Positions 1 to 8,501 of a stretch of DNA of 38,754 nt are shown here, piece after piece. This DNA comes from an uncultured Lentisphaerota bacterium. GTDB taxonomy: Bacteria; Verrucomicrobiota; Lentisphaeria; Victivallales; GWF2-50-93. The notes under the pieces were generated by a model, which had not been told where the DNA came from, made no database searches, and saw only the letters and a list, made by a program, of their open reading frames with translations. The stretch spans positions 1 through 38,754 of the forward strand of contig CAIQLG010000034.1 of the NCBI GenBank assembly GCA_903872565.1, given 5' to 3'. Each line of letters starts with the position of its first letter. The stretch's first letter is position 1. The translations under genes were made by a program, and so were the position numbers.

Positions 1-329
1 CGTGCCGGTGATTGTCACCGCAGTGTTACCGGACACAGGGCCGCTGGCCGGACTTACGGTCGTGATCGTGGGTGCCGCGGCATAGGTATATCCGCCTGTC
101 TTCGTGACAGATCCGCCAGGAGTTGTCAGAATCACGTCAACTACACCAGCGGTCTTCGCAGGGGTGACGCAGGTCACAGACGTTGCGCTGACGGCAACTA
201 CCGAGGTGGCGGACGTTCCGCCGAAGGTGACGGCGGTTGTCCCGGTGAGATTCGTGCCGGTGATTGTCACCGCCGTGTTACCGGACACAGGGCCGCTGGC
301 CGGACTTACGGTCGTGATCGTGGGTGCCG
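1..329 (-). repeat. Tandem IPT/TIG-encoding DNA repeat, 252-bp period
   Basis: Positions 1-77 and 253-329 are the same sequence apart from about one base ('cgcagtg' versus 'cgccgtg'). This gives a period of 252 bp, or 84 codons. The identity at DNA level points to recent duplication of an IPT/TIG unit. More copies may lie beyond the window edge. Confidence 0.85.
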
Positions 330-822
330 TAATGCTCGGAAGAACGTTGATGGCCACGCTCTTGAAGGCCATGCCGTAGGTGGCCGTGTCGGTCGGAGTG
401 AAGGTGACGCTGAGCGCCTGGAAGTTTCCAGCATTCAGGATGGTTCCGGCGGTCGGCGTGTAGGCGAAGGTTCCGGGGACGCTGGCGGTGGCGTTGAGCT
501 GCGCCGAGCCAAGGGCCGTTCCGTAGGTAATGTTCGCTGGGTTCGGCCAAGTTATGGTCGGGACAGACAGGGTCAAGTCCTGATTGATGTCGGTCGGCTT
601 CGACCTTGCCGTCGTAGTGTTATCGCCCAGCTGTCCATAGTTATTACATCCCCACATCCAAAGCTTCCCGTCCGCCCCCAGCGCCATGGAATGAATCCCG
701 CCCGCCGCCACCGCGACTATATTGGACAATCCCAGTGCCTTAACCGGCGTCAAGCGGTTCGTCGTGGTGTTATCGCCCAATTGGCCCCAGACGTTATATC
801 CCCACGCCCAGACTGTCCCATC
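1..822 (-). pseudogene. In-frame continuation of the giant protein past a TAG stop (RCC1 + MBG-like + IPT/TIG), cut by the window edge
   Basis: I translated this stretch codon by codon in the frame of the upstream ORF. It stays open for about 274 codons to position 1. It starts in the middle of an RCC1 unit ('DGTVWAWGYNVWGQLGDNTT'), completes it, adds a seventh RCC1 repeat ('HSMALGADGKLWMWGCNNYGQLGD'), then an MBG-like domain ('TYGTALGSAQLNATASVPGTF...AGTILNAGNFQALSVTFTPTD') and IPT/TIG units ('PTITTVSPASGPVSGNTAVTITGTNLTGTTAVTFGG'). The only defect is TAG where the sister repeats have TCG (Ser) in 'ALKSDGT'. Either the gene was cut recently by one nonsense mutation, or the base is an error, or the stop is read through. 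No start codon with a ribosome site is evident just after the stop, so independent translation is doubtful. Confidence 0.7.
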
Positions 823-3800
823 CTACTTCAGCGCCACCGAGTGGTAGTAGCCCGCCGCCACCTGGACCACATCGCTAATACCACTGGCCTGGACTGGCGT
901 ATTTCGCTGGGTGGTACTCCCATCCCCCAATTGGCCATTGCTGTTATTCCCCCACACCCAGATCGTCCCATCCGACTTCAGCGCCAGCGAGTGACCGTTT
1001 CCTGCGGAGATCTGGACCACGCCACTAAAACCACTGGCCTGACCGACCTGGACCGGTGTCGAGCTGCCCGTCGTGGTTCCATTCCCCAATTGGCCGTTGC
1101 CATTGTCTCCCCACGCCCAGACCGTCCCATCCGACTTCAGCGCCAGCGAGTGGGAGTTGTCCGTGGAGACCTGGATTGCGCCGGTCAAACCAGTGGCCTG
1201 ACTGACTTGGACCGGCGATGTCCGCCGCGTGGTGCTCCCATCCCCCAATTGGCCATTGCTGTTATTCCCCCACGCCCAGACCGTCCCATCCGACTTCAGC
1301 GCCAGCGAGCAATTGTAGCCCGCGGCGACCGCCTTAATGCCGGCCGGCGTGAGCGCCTGGATCGGTGTCAGAGAGTACATCGTGGTTCCAACCCCCAATT
1401 CGCCATCGTTGTTCTCCCCCCACGCCCAGACCGTCCCATCGGACCTCACCGCCAGCGAGTGATTGTATCCAGCGACGACCTGGATTGCGCCAGTCAAACC
1501 ACTGGCCTGGCTGACCTGAATCAGGGTCGATTTGTTGGTCCAGGTTCCATCTCCCAATTTCCCATAAGAATTACTCCCAGACGCCCAGACCGTGCCATTG
1601 TTCCTCAGCGCCAGGTTGTGGTCGTACCCGGCGCCCAGTGCCATGCGCCCATCGTTGTCAATGAACGTCAGAGTGTGGACCGTGGTGGAGCCGGGCATGG
1701 CATTGACGGGTGTGCCCATCGTGACTACGACCGTCTTGCCTATCTGGTTCCAGACAGCATCGTCGATGATCGTGACGGTGGCCGCGGCACTGGTCGAGCC
1801 CGCCGGTATCGTCAGCGGGCTAGAGCTGATCGCGTAGTCGATCCCGAGCGTGGCGGTTCCTCCTGTGACGCTGAACGGCACGGTGACATCCTGGGCAGTG
1901 GTCGCCGAGAGCAGTGCCGTGACCGTGGCCGTCCCCGCGCCCTCCCATTTCGACTGGCTGGCATTGGAGAACGAGACGGTCACCGTGGCGGCATCGTTGT
2001 CCTTGATCGTCAAGGTGTGTACCGTCGTGGCTCCCAGATTCGCATTGGTTGGCGTTCCCATGGTCACGATGACGGTCTCGTCCGGCTCGTCGAGCGCGTC
2101 GTCTACGATAGAGAGCGTGATGTTGGCCGTCGTGGAGCCGGCCAGTATCGTAAGCGGGTTGCTGGTCGTGATCGAGTAGTCCACGCCGCCGCCCGTGGCG
2201 GTTCCCCCTGTGACGCTGAACGGCACAATGATGTCCTTGCCGCTGACCATCGAGAGCTCGGCGGTGATCGTGGCCGTCCCGGCACCCTCGGACACGTCTT
2301 GGTCGCCTACTGTGAACTTGACTGACGGCGGCGTGGTGTCGTCCAGAATCGTGACGGTGGCGGCTGCGGGGTTGCCCAGCATGGCTCCGATGGCGTTGGA
2401 GAGCGTGATCGTGAACGTCTCGTCCGGCTCGTCGAGCATGTCGTTGATGATCGGGACAGTGAACGACTTGCTGACCGATTCGCCGCTGTCCCAGTTGAGC
2501 GTTCCGCTTGTGGAGGTGTAGTCGCTTCCGGCGATGGCCGCCCCGTTGGCGGTGGCGTAGTTGACGCTGGCGACCCCGGTGTTCCCGCCAGTCCGCGCCA
2601 CCGTGATCGTGACGATTCCGGCGTTCTCGTTGACCGAATATGTGTCGGACGAGAACGCCAAGGTTCCGGAGGCCGAGTCGTTGTCCTTGATCGTAAGGGT
2701 GTGAACCGACGGCGACACCTTGATGGCGTTGGCTGGGGTGCCCATGGAAATGATGACCGTCTCGGAGGATTCGACGCCGATGTCGTCGACGATGGTGACC
2801 GTGATAGTCCCGGTGGTGCTTCCGGCGGGGATGGTCAACGAGGAGGAGGGATTGATCGAGTAGTCCACACCGCCACCCGTGGCGGTTCCCGAGACCGTGA
2901 GCGGCACGGTAACCGTCTGGCCGCTGGCGGCCGAGAGCTGGGCCGTGATCGTGGCCGTCCCGGCGCTCTCCCACACCGACTGGCTGTCGGCGGTGAACGA
3001 GATGGTTGGCGTGGCATCGTCGTCGGTGATGGTGAGCGTGTGGATCCATGTCGAGCCCTTGGTGGCGTTGACGGGTGTCCCCATCGTGACTACGACGGTT
3101 TCGTCGGGCTCGTCGAAGGTGTCGTTGTTGATCGTGACGGTGATATTAGCCGTCGAGGAGCCCGCTGGTATCGCCAGCGACAGCGAGCTTGGTGCGACGG
3201 TGTAGTCTGTCCCGGACGTGGCGGATCCGCCGACCGTGAATGGCACGGTGACATCCTGGCCGCTGGGCGCCGAGAGCTGGGCCGTGATCGTGGCGGAGCC
3301 GCCGCTCTCGGCCAGTGGCTGCGACGCGGATGTGAACGACACGGTCGGCGTGGCATCGTTGTCGGTGATGGTGAGCGTGTGGATCCATGTCGAGCCCTTG
3401 GTGGCGTTGACGGGCGTCCCCATCGTGACGACGACGGTCTCGTCTGGCTCATCGAGGGCGTCGTTGTTGATCGTGACGGTGATGGTGGCCGTGGTCGAGC
3501 CGGCCGGTATCGTCAGCGGACTGATCTTGTCCATGACATAGTCGGTTCCGTTCGTGGCGGTTCCCGAGACCGTGAACGGCACCGTGACGACTTTTGCGCT
3601 GACGGCCGAGAGCTGCGCCGTGATCGTGGCCGTCCCGACGCTCTCCAGCTTCGTCTGCGAACTGGCAAACTGCACGACCGGATAGTCGTTGTCTGGAATC
3701 GTGAGAGTGTGGACGTAGTTCGTCCCGAGCGTGGCGTTGTCGCTCGGGGTTCCCAGCGTTACGACGACCTTCTCGTCTGACTCGTCGAGGACGTCGTTGG

Positions 3801-6800
3801 TGATAGTGACGGTGATATTGGCTGTCGTGGAGCCCGCCGGTATCGTCAGCGGGCTGGTCTTGTCCACGACGTAGTCGGTTCCGTAGGTGGCGGTACCAGA
3901 GACCGTGAACGGCACGATGACGGCCTGGCCGCAGGGCGCCGAGAGCTGGACTGTGATCGTGGCTGTGGCGTTTACATATGCGTTCATTGATTCTGACCAC
4001 ACTTGCGCTTCAGAAATTGACTGCTCGCTGGCAGTGAACTGCGCCGTGGGCCGGTAGTACGCGCCTACGGCGGCCAAGGTCTGGATGTCCACGGCGCCCA
4101 GCGCCCCGTCGTAGATTCTGAACTCGTCAAACAAGCCTTTGAAGCCGTAGTTCAAAGTGGTCCGGTTTCCTATTGCAAGGTCTTGATATGAGGTCATGAA
4201 CACCGATCCTGCGGGCGGGGTCAGCGCATCGTACAGCTTTCCGTTGACATACCAGTCCACCTCGTACGGGGTCGCCGTCACGGCGTAGTGGTACCAGCCG
4301 CCAGCGACGGTAGAGTGGGTTGTTGAAGTCACCGTGCCGCCTGCCGTGGTATACCATTGGAGCTTGCATGCGCCACCTGACGAATAAATCATCGAGTGCT
4401 TGGTCCCTGACGGATCCTTGAGCGTCAAGGCGGTCTCGTTGGCGGTCCACGACGCCAGATCCGAGTTGATCCAGGAGCTCACGGTGAAGGCCGAATTGGC
4501 CGCCATCGCCGGTATCGGCAGCGTCACCCCGCTGGTGGCGGCGGCGAATTTGATCCCCCCGTTCAACATGCCACTCGTCGTCCAGGTGGGTCCGTTGACC
4601 AGGATACCGTTGTTGCCGTGGCCGGAGGTGTCGGCCGCCAGCGTGCCAGTGGTTTCGTCGAAAGGCAGATGGGCCAGCAGCCCGGCCACCCGGATCGCCA
4701 CCTCTCCGGATGTCCCCACCGCGCCCAGGTTGTCGGTCGCCTTTGCCGTGAGGATGTATGAGCCAGCAGGAGCTCCGCTCCATGTGAAGGTGTAGGGGGA
4801 GGCCGTCGCCTCGCCCAGCTTCGTCGCCCCCTGGTAGAACTCGACCTTGACTATCGAGCCGCCCAGGCTGGCGGCATCGGCGCTTATCGCGATGTCGTCG
4901 GACGCCATGAATGTCGCCCCCGAAGCGGGGGTTGTGATCTCGACCGAGACGCCCACTGTCAATGTTGCCGCTTCGCTGGTGACACTTCCGCTGGCGTTGG
5001 TCACCACCACGTCGTAGTAACCGACATCGCCGCCCGAAACTGATGAGATCGTGTAAGAGTATCCGTTCGCCCCGGCAATTGGCGCGCCATTATGCCGCCA
5101 CTGGTAGCTCAACGGCGCGGCTCCCGCCGCCTCCACGCTGAAGGCCGCCGGGTCCCCGAGGGCCGCCACCGTCACGTCCGCCGGCTGTGTCACGATCACC
5201 GGGCTGGTCGTCCCAAAGCACGCAACATCCCCGTTGCGATTCACCACAATGATCTTCCCGCTCCGGTCCACCGCCACTCCATGCATATAGGGCTCGCTGC
5301 CGGAGGAAACCGCGAAAAGCTGCCTCCCGGTCTCCCGGTCCAGGACGCTGACTCCCCCTGCGGCGTCGGTCAGTTTGACGAGGCAGTTGGCCGTCAGCGC
5401 CATCCCCCTCGAGGGTGACGAGCCGGGGATCCACAGCGCGTCAGGCGCGGGCAGGCCGGAGGACGACTGATTGTTCGTGACGGCGGAGTCTAACCATTGG
5501 CTCAGGGTGGTCTGGGAATACTTTTTACCGTCGATGTACGCGTCCGAGCCGTCCCATGCGGGAAAGGACAGTGTACAACTAGTATACGGCGCAACCGGCG
5601 TACCCGAGACGGTTTTAATGATAGGGCAGGTGGAGAACATAACAAGCATTTCCTTGTGCAGATCCTCCCCCCAGGCAAGCACGTAGTCGCCCATGGCACC
5701 GATTTGTCGGCCGCCTGCATTAGGTAGCGGGTTGCTGGTGGAGATGGCACCCGTCTCCAGATCGAAGATCCCCATCCTCCGGTAAGGAGCCTCCCGCACA
5801 AAGAGCTTTTGGCCGACCACGGTCATATACCCGCCGGGAACCAGGCCGATCCGGGTCCTTCCAGGCGTGTTGGCCAGGCAGACCCCGGCGCTGGTTTTCT
5901 GCCAGATTATGGCACCGGTCGCCGCGTCCACTGCGTACGCCTGCACGCCCCATTCGTCCAGCATCCCGGACACGAAATACGCCACGCCGTCGTTGACCAG
6001 CACGCCAGTCAGGATTGGCCAACTGCTGATCAGATGCCCGTAGTAGTTGAACCGCCGCTCCGCCGGAGCCGCTCGGAAGCGCCACACCAGCTCGCCGGTG
6101 TGCGCCTCAAAGCAGTACGCGTACCCGTCGCCGGAGCCCACGTAGACGCAGCCGTTCCAGACGGTAGGCGTGGCAAAGACCCAGCCGCCGGTGGCGTAGC
6201 TCCATTTCAGGCTGCCGTCGGCGTTGTCAAGGCATTTAACAACTCCATCGCTGCCCGCCAGATACGTGTAGCCCCCCGCCGTCACCGGCGGTGTCACGTC
6301 GTGATAGATGCTGTTGTAGTCGGCGGCGGCCGGCGGCGTGTACAGCTTATTTGGGTTGTCATACTTCCAAAGCTGGACGCATTGACTGGTGGCCACCCGC
6401 GCATGGGAGGAGGCGCTGCGGCTGTTGTTCGCGCGGTGCGTGGGCCAGTCCAGTTCGTCAGGAACCACCCGCTTCGTCCAGGAGGAGTAGACCGGGCCTT
6501 TTTCCAGCCGCTCGGATTCCACCGCCGTCTGATCGGGATTGAAGGAGCCCTGCGGCACCTCAGCTTTCGTCCCAAAATGCATTTCAAAGCATGGGCAATT
6601 CCTTGGTTCAAACATCATCATTCCATCCGTGGCAAAGGGAACTGAGTCACAATCTACAGAGTTTGGGGAGGATTGCCCCGCGGCGGCAATTTTCTCAAAC
6701 GAGTATTGATATCCCCCGGCGCGGCCATTCCACGTGCCCTGCGGTGTTACGGAGTCTCTGGTGCAATTGCCTTGATTATATGAAACACTCGACCCGTTGG

Positions 6801-8385
6801 TGGTGGCGACGCCAGTCAAAATGTCATAGGTGGTGGAATAGTTCTCCCAGCACACAAATTCCTTGCCGCCGTTGCGATAAGGACTTTGGACAATGTCAGG
6901 CCCCACCCACGAAGAAGAGCCGCCCAACGATTTTGTCCATAGGACCGATCCGTCAGCGACGGATAGATACGCCAGGGACGCTAGGGGATATGGAGGATCG
7001 TATGAATTACTGGCTTTCATGGAAACCAGAACGCCATAGGTGGAAGCGTTGATGCCAATGATCATTGCTGGCGCGGTGACGATGGTGACCGGACCCCAGA
7101 TTTTCGATCCGTCCGCAGCGTTGTAACAATAGAGCGAGGTCTGGCTGGCTACATACAGCTTGCCGCCGCCCACCACTAAACTTCCAGCTTCTGCTGTTCC
7201 CAATAACGCGTTGTTGTCGATAAAATCCGACTTGCTATACACGATGGCTCTGTTCGCCAGATCATAGGCGAACAACGTGTTCTTGCCGACATTATCACCA
7301 AGCGCGGCGTAGAGGATGTCATTGTCAACTTTAGCATAAGCATAACCATTTCCATCGGGGAAGGGAATGGCGGTGCTCTCGCCTGTCTCACCGTCAATGA
7401 TCTGATCATCATAGATGACGCCTTTTGAGAAGGCTGCAAGATAAGGGGCGCCCGTCCGACTATAAACTTGAAAAATCCATGTGGATCTAGAAGATTTGTT
7501 AGCCGCCAGTTCCCACAAAAGCTGGCCATTATACGCCGAGGATGCGTACACATGATCTGTTTCTATACCGCCGACGATATCCGGAAGCCACCTGTACACC
7601 CGTCCGCCGCCGGACGTTATACAATGTGTACCACCGAGAAAGGCATGAATTGTAATACCCTTGGGCTTGGCGAGCCATTGCGGCAAGGTGGGCCAGGTTG
7701 CCCTCTTGTCGTTGTGGAAACGACTGCCTCCGCTGTTGATCATGTTCCCCTCGTAGGTGTCCGGCAGACGGCTGATCTTGGTAATCACCGCCCAGGTGCC
7801 GTTGGTGTCGCTGACCACGGCGGCCGCAGATAGATCATGCGTGCCAGCGATCCAAGTTGTCAGAGCGGCGGACGACAGGCTGCCGCCCTCTGCGGTGGCC
7901 CGCCCCACCCAGGCCTTGGCCCCGGGGGCCAGTATCCGCTCGATCTCGTTGTAGGACACGCTGGCGAGGTCGGAGTCCGTCAGCCCCGTGACCGCCACCA
8001 GATCCATGAAATTATCAGCGTAGGGCATCGAGTAGGCGGTGGTGGACAGCGTGCCGGAGCGGACATAGATGTTGCGACCGAGCAGACCGCCAGCCTTGCC
8101 CTGCGCCGTCTTCAACAGAATTGGATCGCTCTCGAAGGCATCCACCAGCATCTTGGGATCGTCTCCCTTGTTCCAAAAGCCGACCGCCAGCTCGCCGGAT
8201 CCGCATTTCGGCACGGCGACTGCGGCGCAATGCCGCCCCGACTGGGTGAGCAGGGAGAGCGCGAGGGCATCGGCGGCGGTCTGGTCCATCGCCTGGGTGC
8301 CGACGGCGCACATGAGGATGGCGGCGGCGCAGGCAAAGCCACGAGCAAGGGGCGTATGGGAACGTACAAACTGGTCGATTGACAT
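823..8385 (-). CDS. Giant modular exported protein (PQQ propeller, Ig, LamG, Calx-beta, RCC1)
   Basis: About 2520 aa from the preferred start MSIDQF, which has GAGGG just upstream; the ORF opens 14 codons earlier at 8427. A signal peptide follows (GFACAAAILMCAVGTQA). Order of domains: a region resembling a degenerate methyltransferase fold (about 40-200, 'FMDLVAV...IERILAPGAKAWVG'); PQQ/WD-like propeller blades (about 230-1050, e.g. 'DGSLKWSYATGGWVFATPTV', 'GELVWRFRAAP'); an Ig-like domain ('PLSYQWRHNGAPIAGA'); a second Ig-like domain ('VKVEFYQGATKLGEA'); a LamG/concanavalin domain ('LAHLPFDETTGTLAADTSGHGNNG'); seven Calx-beta repeats ending in 'TLTITDND'-type motifs; and RCC1 repeats ('SLALKSDGTVWAWG'). 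The protein is probably at the cell surface or secreted, with adhesion or carbohydrate binding as plausible roles. It lies just downstream of a membrane-anchored sigma factor. Translation stops at TAG 825-823 inside the sixth RCC1 repeat although the frame continues, so the mature gene may be truncated. Domain calls are by eye. Confidence 0.85.
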   Translation of the reverse strand: MSIDQFVRSHTPLARGFACAAAILMCAVGTQAMDQTAADALALSLLTQSGRHCAAVAVPKCGSGELAVGFWNKGDDPKMLVDAFESDPILLKTAQGKAGGLLGRNIYVRSGTLSTTAYSMPYADNFMDLVAVTGLTDSDLASVSYNEIERILAPGAKAWVGRATAEGGSLSSAALTTWIAGTHDLSAAAVVSDTNGTWAVITKISRLPDTYEGNMINSGGSRFHNDKRATWPTLPQWLAKPKGITIHAFLGGTHCITSGGGRVYRWLPDIVGGIETDHVYASSAYNGQLLWELAANKSSRSTWIFQVYSRTGAPYLAAFSKGVIYDDQIIDGETGESTAIPFPDGNGYAYAKVDNDILYAALGDNVGKNTLFAYDLANRAIVYSKSDFIDNNALLGTAEAGSLVVGGGKLYVASQTSLYCYNAADGSKIWGPVTIVTAPAMIIGINASTYGVLVSMKASNSYDPPYPLASLAYLSVADGSVLWTKSLGGSSSWVGPDIVQSPYRNGGKEFVCWENYSTTYDILTGVATTNGSSVSYNQGNCTRDSVTPQGTWNGRAGGYQYSFEKIAAAGQSSPNSVDCDSVPFATDGMMMFEPRNCPCFEMHFGTKAEVPQGSFNPDQTAVESERLEKGPVYSSWTKRVVPDELDWPTHRANNSRSASSHARVATSQCVQLWKYDNPNKLYTPPAAADYNSIYHDVTPPVTAGGYTYLAGSDGVVKCLDNADGSLKWSYATGGWVFATPTVWNGCVYVGSGDGYAYCFEAHTGELVWRFRAAPAERRFNYYGHLISSWPILTGVLVNDGVAYFVSGMLDEWGVQAYAVDAATGAIIWQKTSAGVCLANTPGRTRIGLVPGGYMTVVGQKLFVREAPYRRMGIFDLETGAISTSNPLPNAGGRQIGAMGDYVLAWGEDLHKEMLVMFSTCPIIKTVSGTPVAPYTSCTLSFPAWDGSDAYIDGKKYSQTTLSQWLDSAVTNNQSSSGLPAPDALWIPGSSPSRGMALTANCLVKLTDAAGGVSVLDRETGRQLFAVSSGSEPYMHGVAVDRSGKIIVVNRNGDVACFGTTSPVIVTQPADVTVAALGDPAAFSVEAAGAAPLSYQWRHNGAPIAGANGYSYTISSVSGGDVGYYDVVVTNASGSVTSEAATLTVGVSVEITTPASGATFMASDDIAISADAASLGGSIVKVEFYQGATKLGEATASPYTFTWSGAPAGSYILTAKATDNLGAVGTSGEVAIRVAGLLAHLPFDETTGTLAADTSGHGNNGILVNGPTWTTSGMLNGGIKFAAATSGVTLPIPAMAANSAFTVSSWINSDLASWTANETALTLKDPSGTKHSMIYSSGGACKLQWYTTAGGTVTSTTHSTVAGGWYHYAVTATPYEVDWYVNGKLYDALTPPAGSVFMTSYQDLAIGNRTTLNYGFKGLFDEFRIYDGALGAVDIQTLAAVGAYYRPTAQFTASEQSISEAQVWSESMNAYVNATATITVQLSAPCGQAVIVPFTVSGTATYGTDYVVDKTSPLTIPAGSTTANITVTITNDVLDESDEKVVVTLGTPSDNATLGTNYVHTLTIPDNDYPVVQFASSQTKLESVGTATITAQLSAVSAKVVTVPFTVSGTATNGTDYVMDKISPLTIPAGSTTATITVTINNDALDEPDETVVVTMGTPVNATKGSTWIHTLTITDNDATPTVSFTSASQPLAESGGSATITAQLSAPSGQDVTVPFTVGGSATSGTDYTVAPSSLSLAIPAGSSTANITVTINNDTFDEPDETVVVTMGTPVNATKGSTWIHTLTITDDDATPTISFTADSQSVWESAGTATITAQLSAASGQTVTVPLTVSGTATGGGVDYSINPSSSLTIPAGSTTGTITVTIVDDIGVESSETVIISMGTPANAIKVSPSVHTLTIKDNDSASGTLAFSSDTYSVNENAGIVTITVARTGGNTGVASVNYATANGAAIAGSDYTSTSGTLNWDSGESVSKSFTVPIINDMLDEPDETFTITLSNAIGAMLGNPAAATVTILDDTTPPSVKFTVGDQDVSEGAGTATITAELSMVSGKDIIVPFSVTGGTATGGGVDYSITTSNPLTILAGSTTANITLSIVDDALDEPDETVIVTMGTPTNANLGATTVHTLTIKDNDAATVTVSFSNASQSKWEGAGTATVTALLSATTAQDVTVPFSVTGGTATLGIDYAISSSPLTIPAGSTSAAATVTIIDDAVWNQIGKTVVVTMGTPVNAMPGSTTVHTLTFIDNDGRMALGAGYDHNLALRNNGTVWASGSNSYGKLGDGTWTNKSTLIQVSQASGLTGAIQVVAGYNHSLAVRSDGTVWAWGENNDGELGVGTTMYSLTPIQALTPAGIKAVAAGYNCSLALKSDGTVWAWGNNSNGQLGDGSTTRRTSPVQVSQATGLTGAIQVSTDNSHSLALKSDGTVWAWGDNGNGQLGNGTTTGSSTPVQVGQASGFSGVVQISAGNGHSLALKSDGTIWVWGNNSNGQLGDGSTTQRNTPVQASGISDVVQVAAGYYHSVALK
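3022..3455 (-). repeat. Near-identical Calx-beta DNA segments, 339-bp spacing
   Basis: A block of about 90 bp starting 'gtcggtgatggtgagcgtg' at 3022 recurs at 3361 with only a few changes. It encodes 'GTPVNATKGSTWIHTLTITD-D'. The 339-bp period equals 113 codons, one Calx-beta unit, and indicates recent unit duplication or gene conversion within the array. Confidence 0.8.
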
Positions 8386-8501
8386 AGAACCCTCACTTTG
8401 GTTATTGTTTTTTCCCAATAATCTCAAGGCACGGAATCCTTGAAAGCTCGCCTTAGGAACTGTGAACCTAATCCGCAGCAGCGGCTGGAATTACTGGTGA
8501 A

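Noticed and set aside
823-825. Amber recoding (pyrrolysine-like) as a general explanation
   Set aside because: Other genes in the window end in TAG with nothing conserved after it, and no PylS/PylT-like gene is visible.
691-2325. 544-aa plus-strand ORF and neighbours such as 2701-3780 +
   Set aside because: They are antisense shadows of the RCC1/Calx-beta arrays. Composition is Arg/Asp-rich and follows the repeat period, with no recognisable domain.
1820-3049. 409-aa minus ORF and other His/Arg-rich frames inside the giant gene
   Set aside because: Frame-shifted readings of the Calx-beta repeats (low-complexity 'HDHGPALG' text).
823-3500. Possible CRISPR or satellite array
   Set aside because: The repeats are in-frame protein-domain repeats of 150-340 bp with coding variation, not short repeats with unique spacers.
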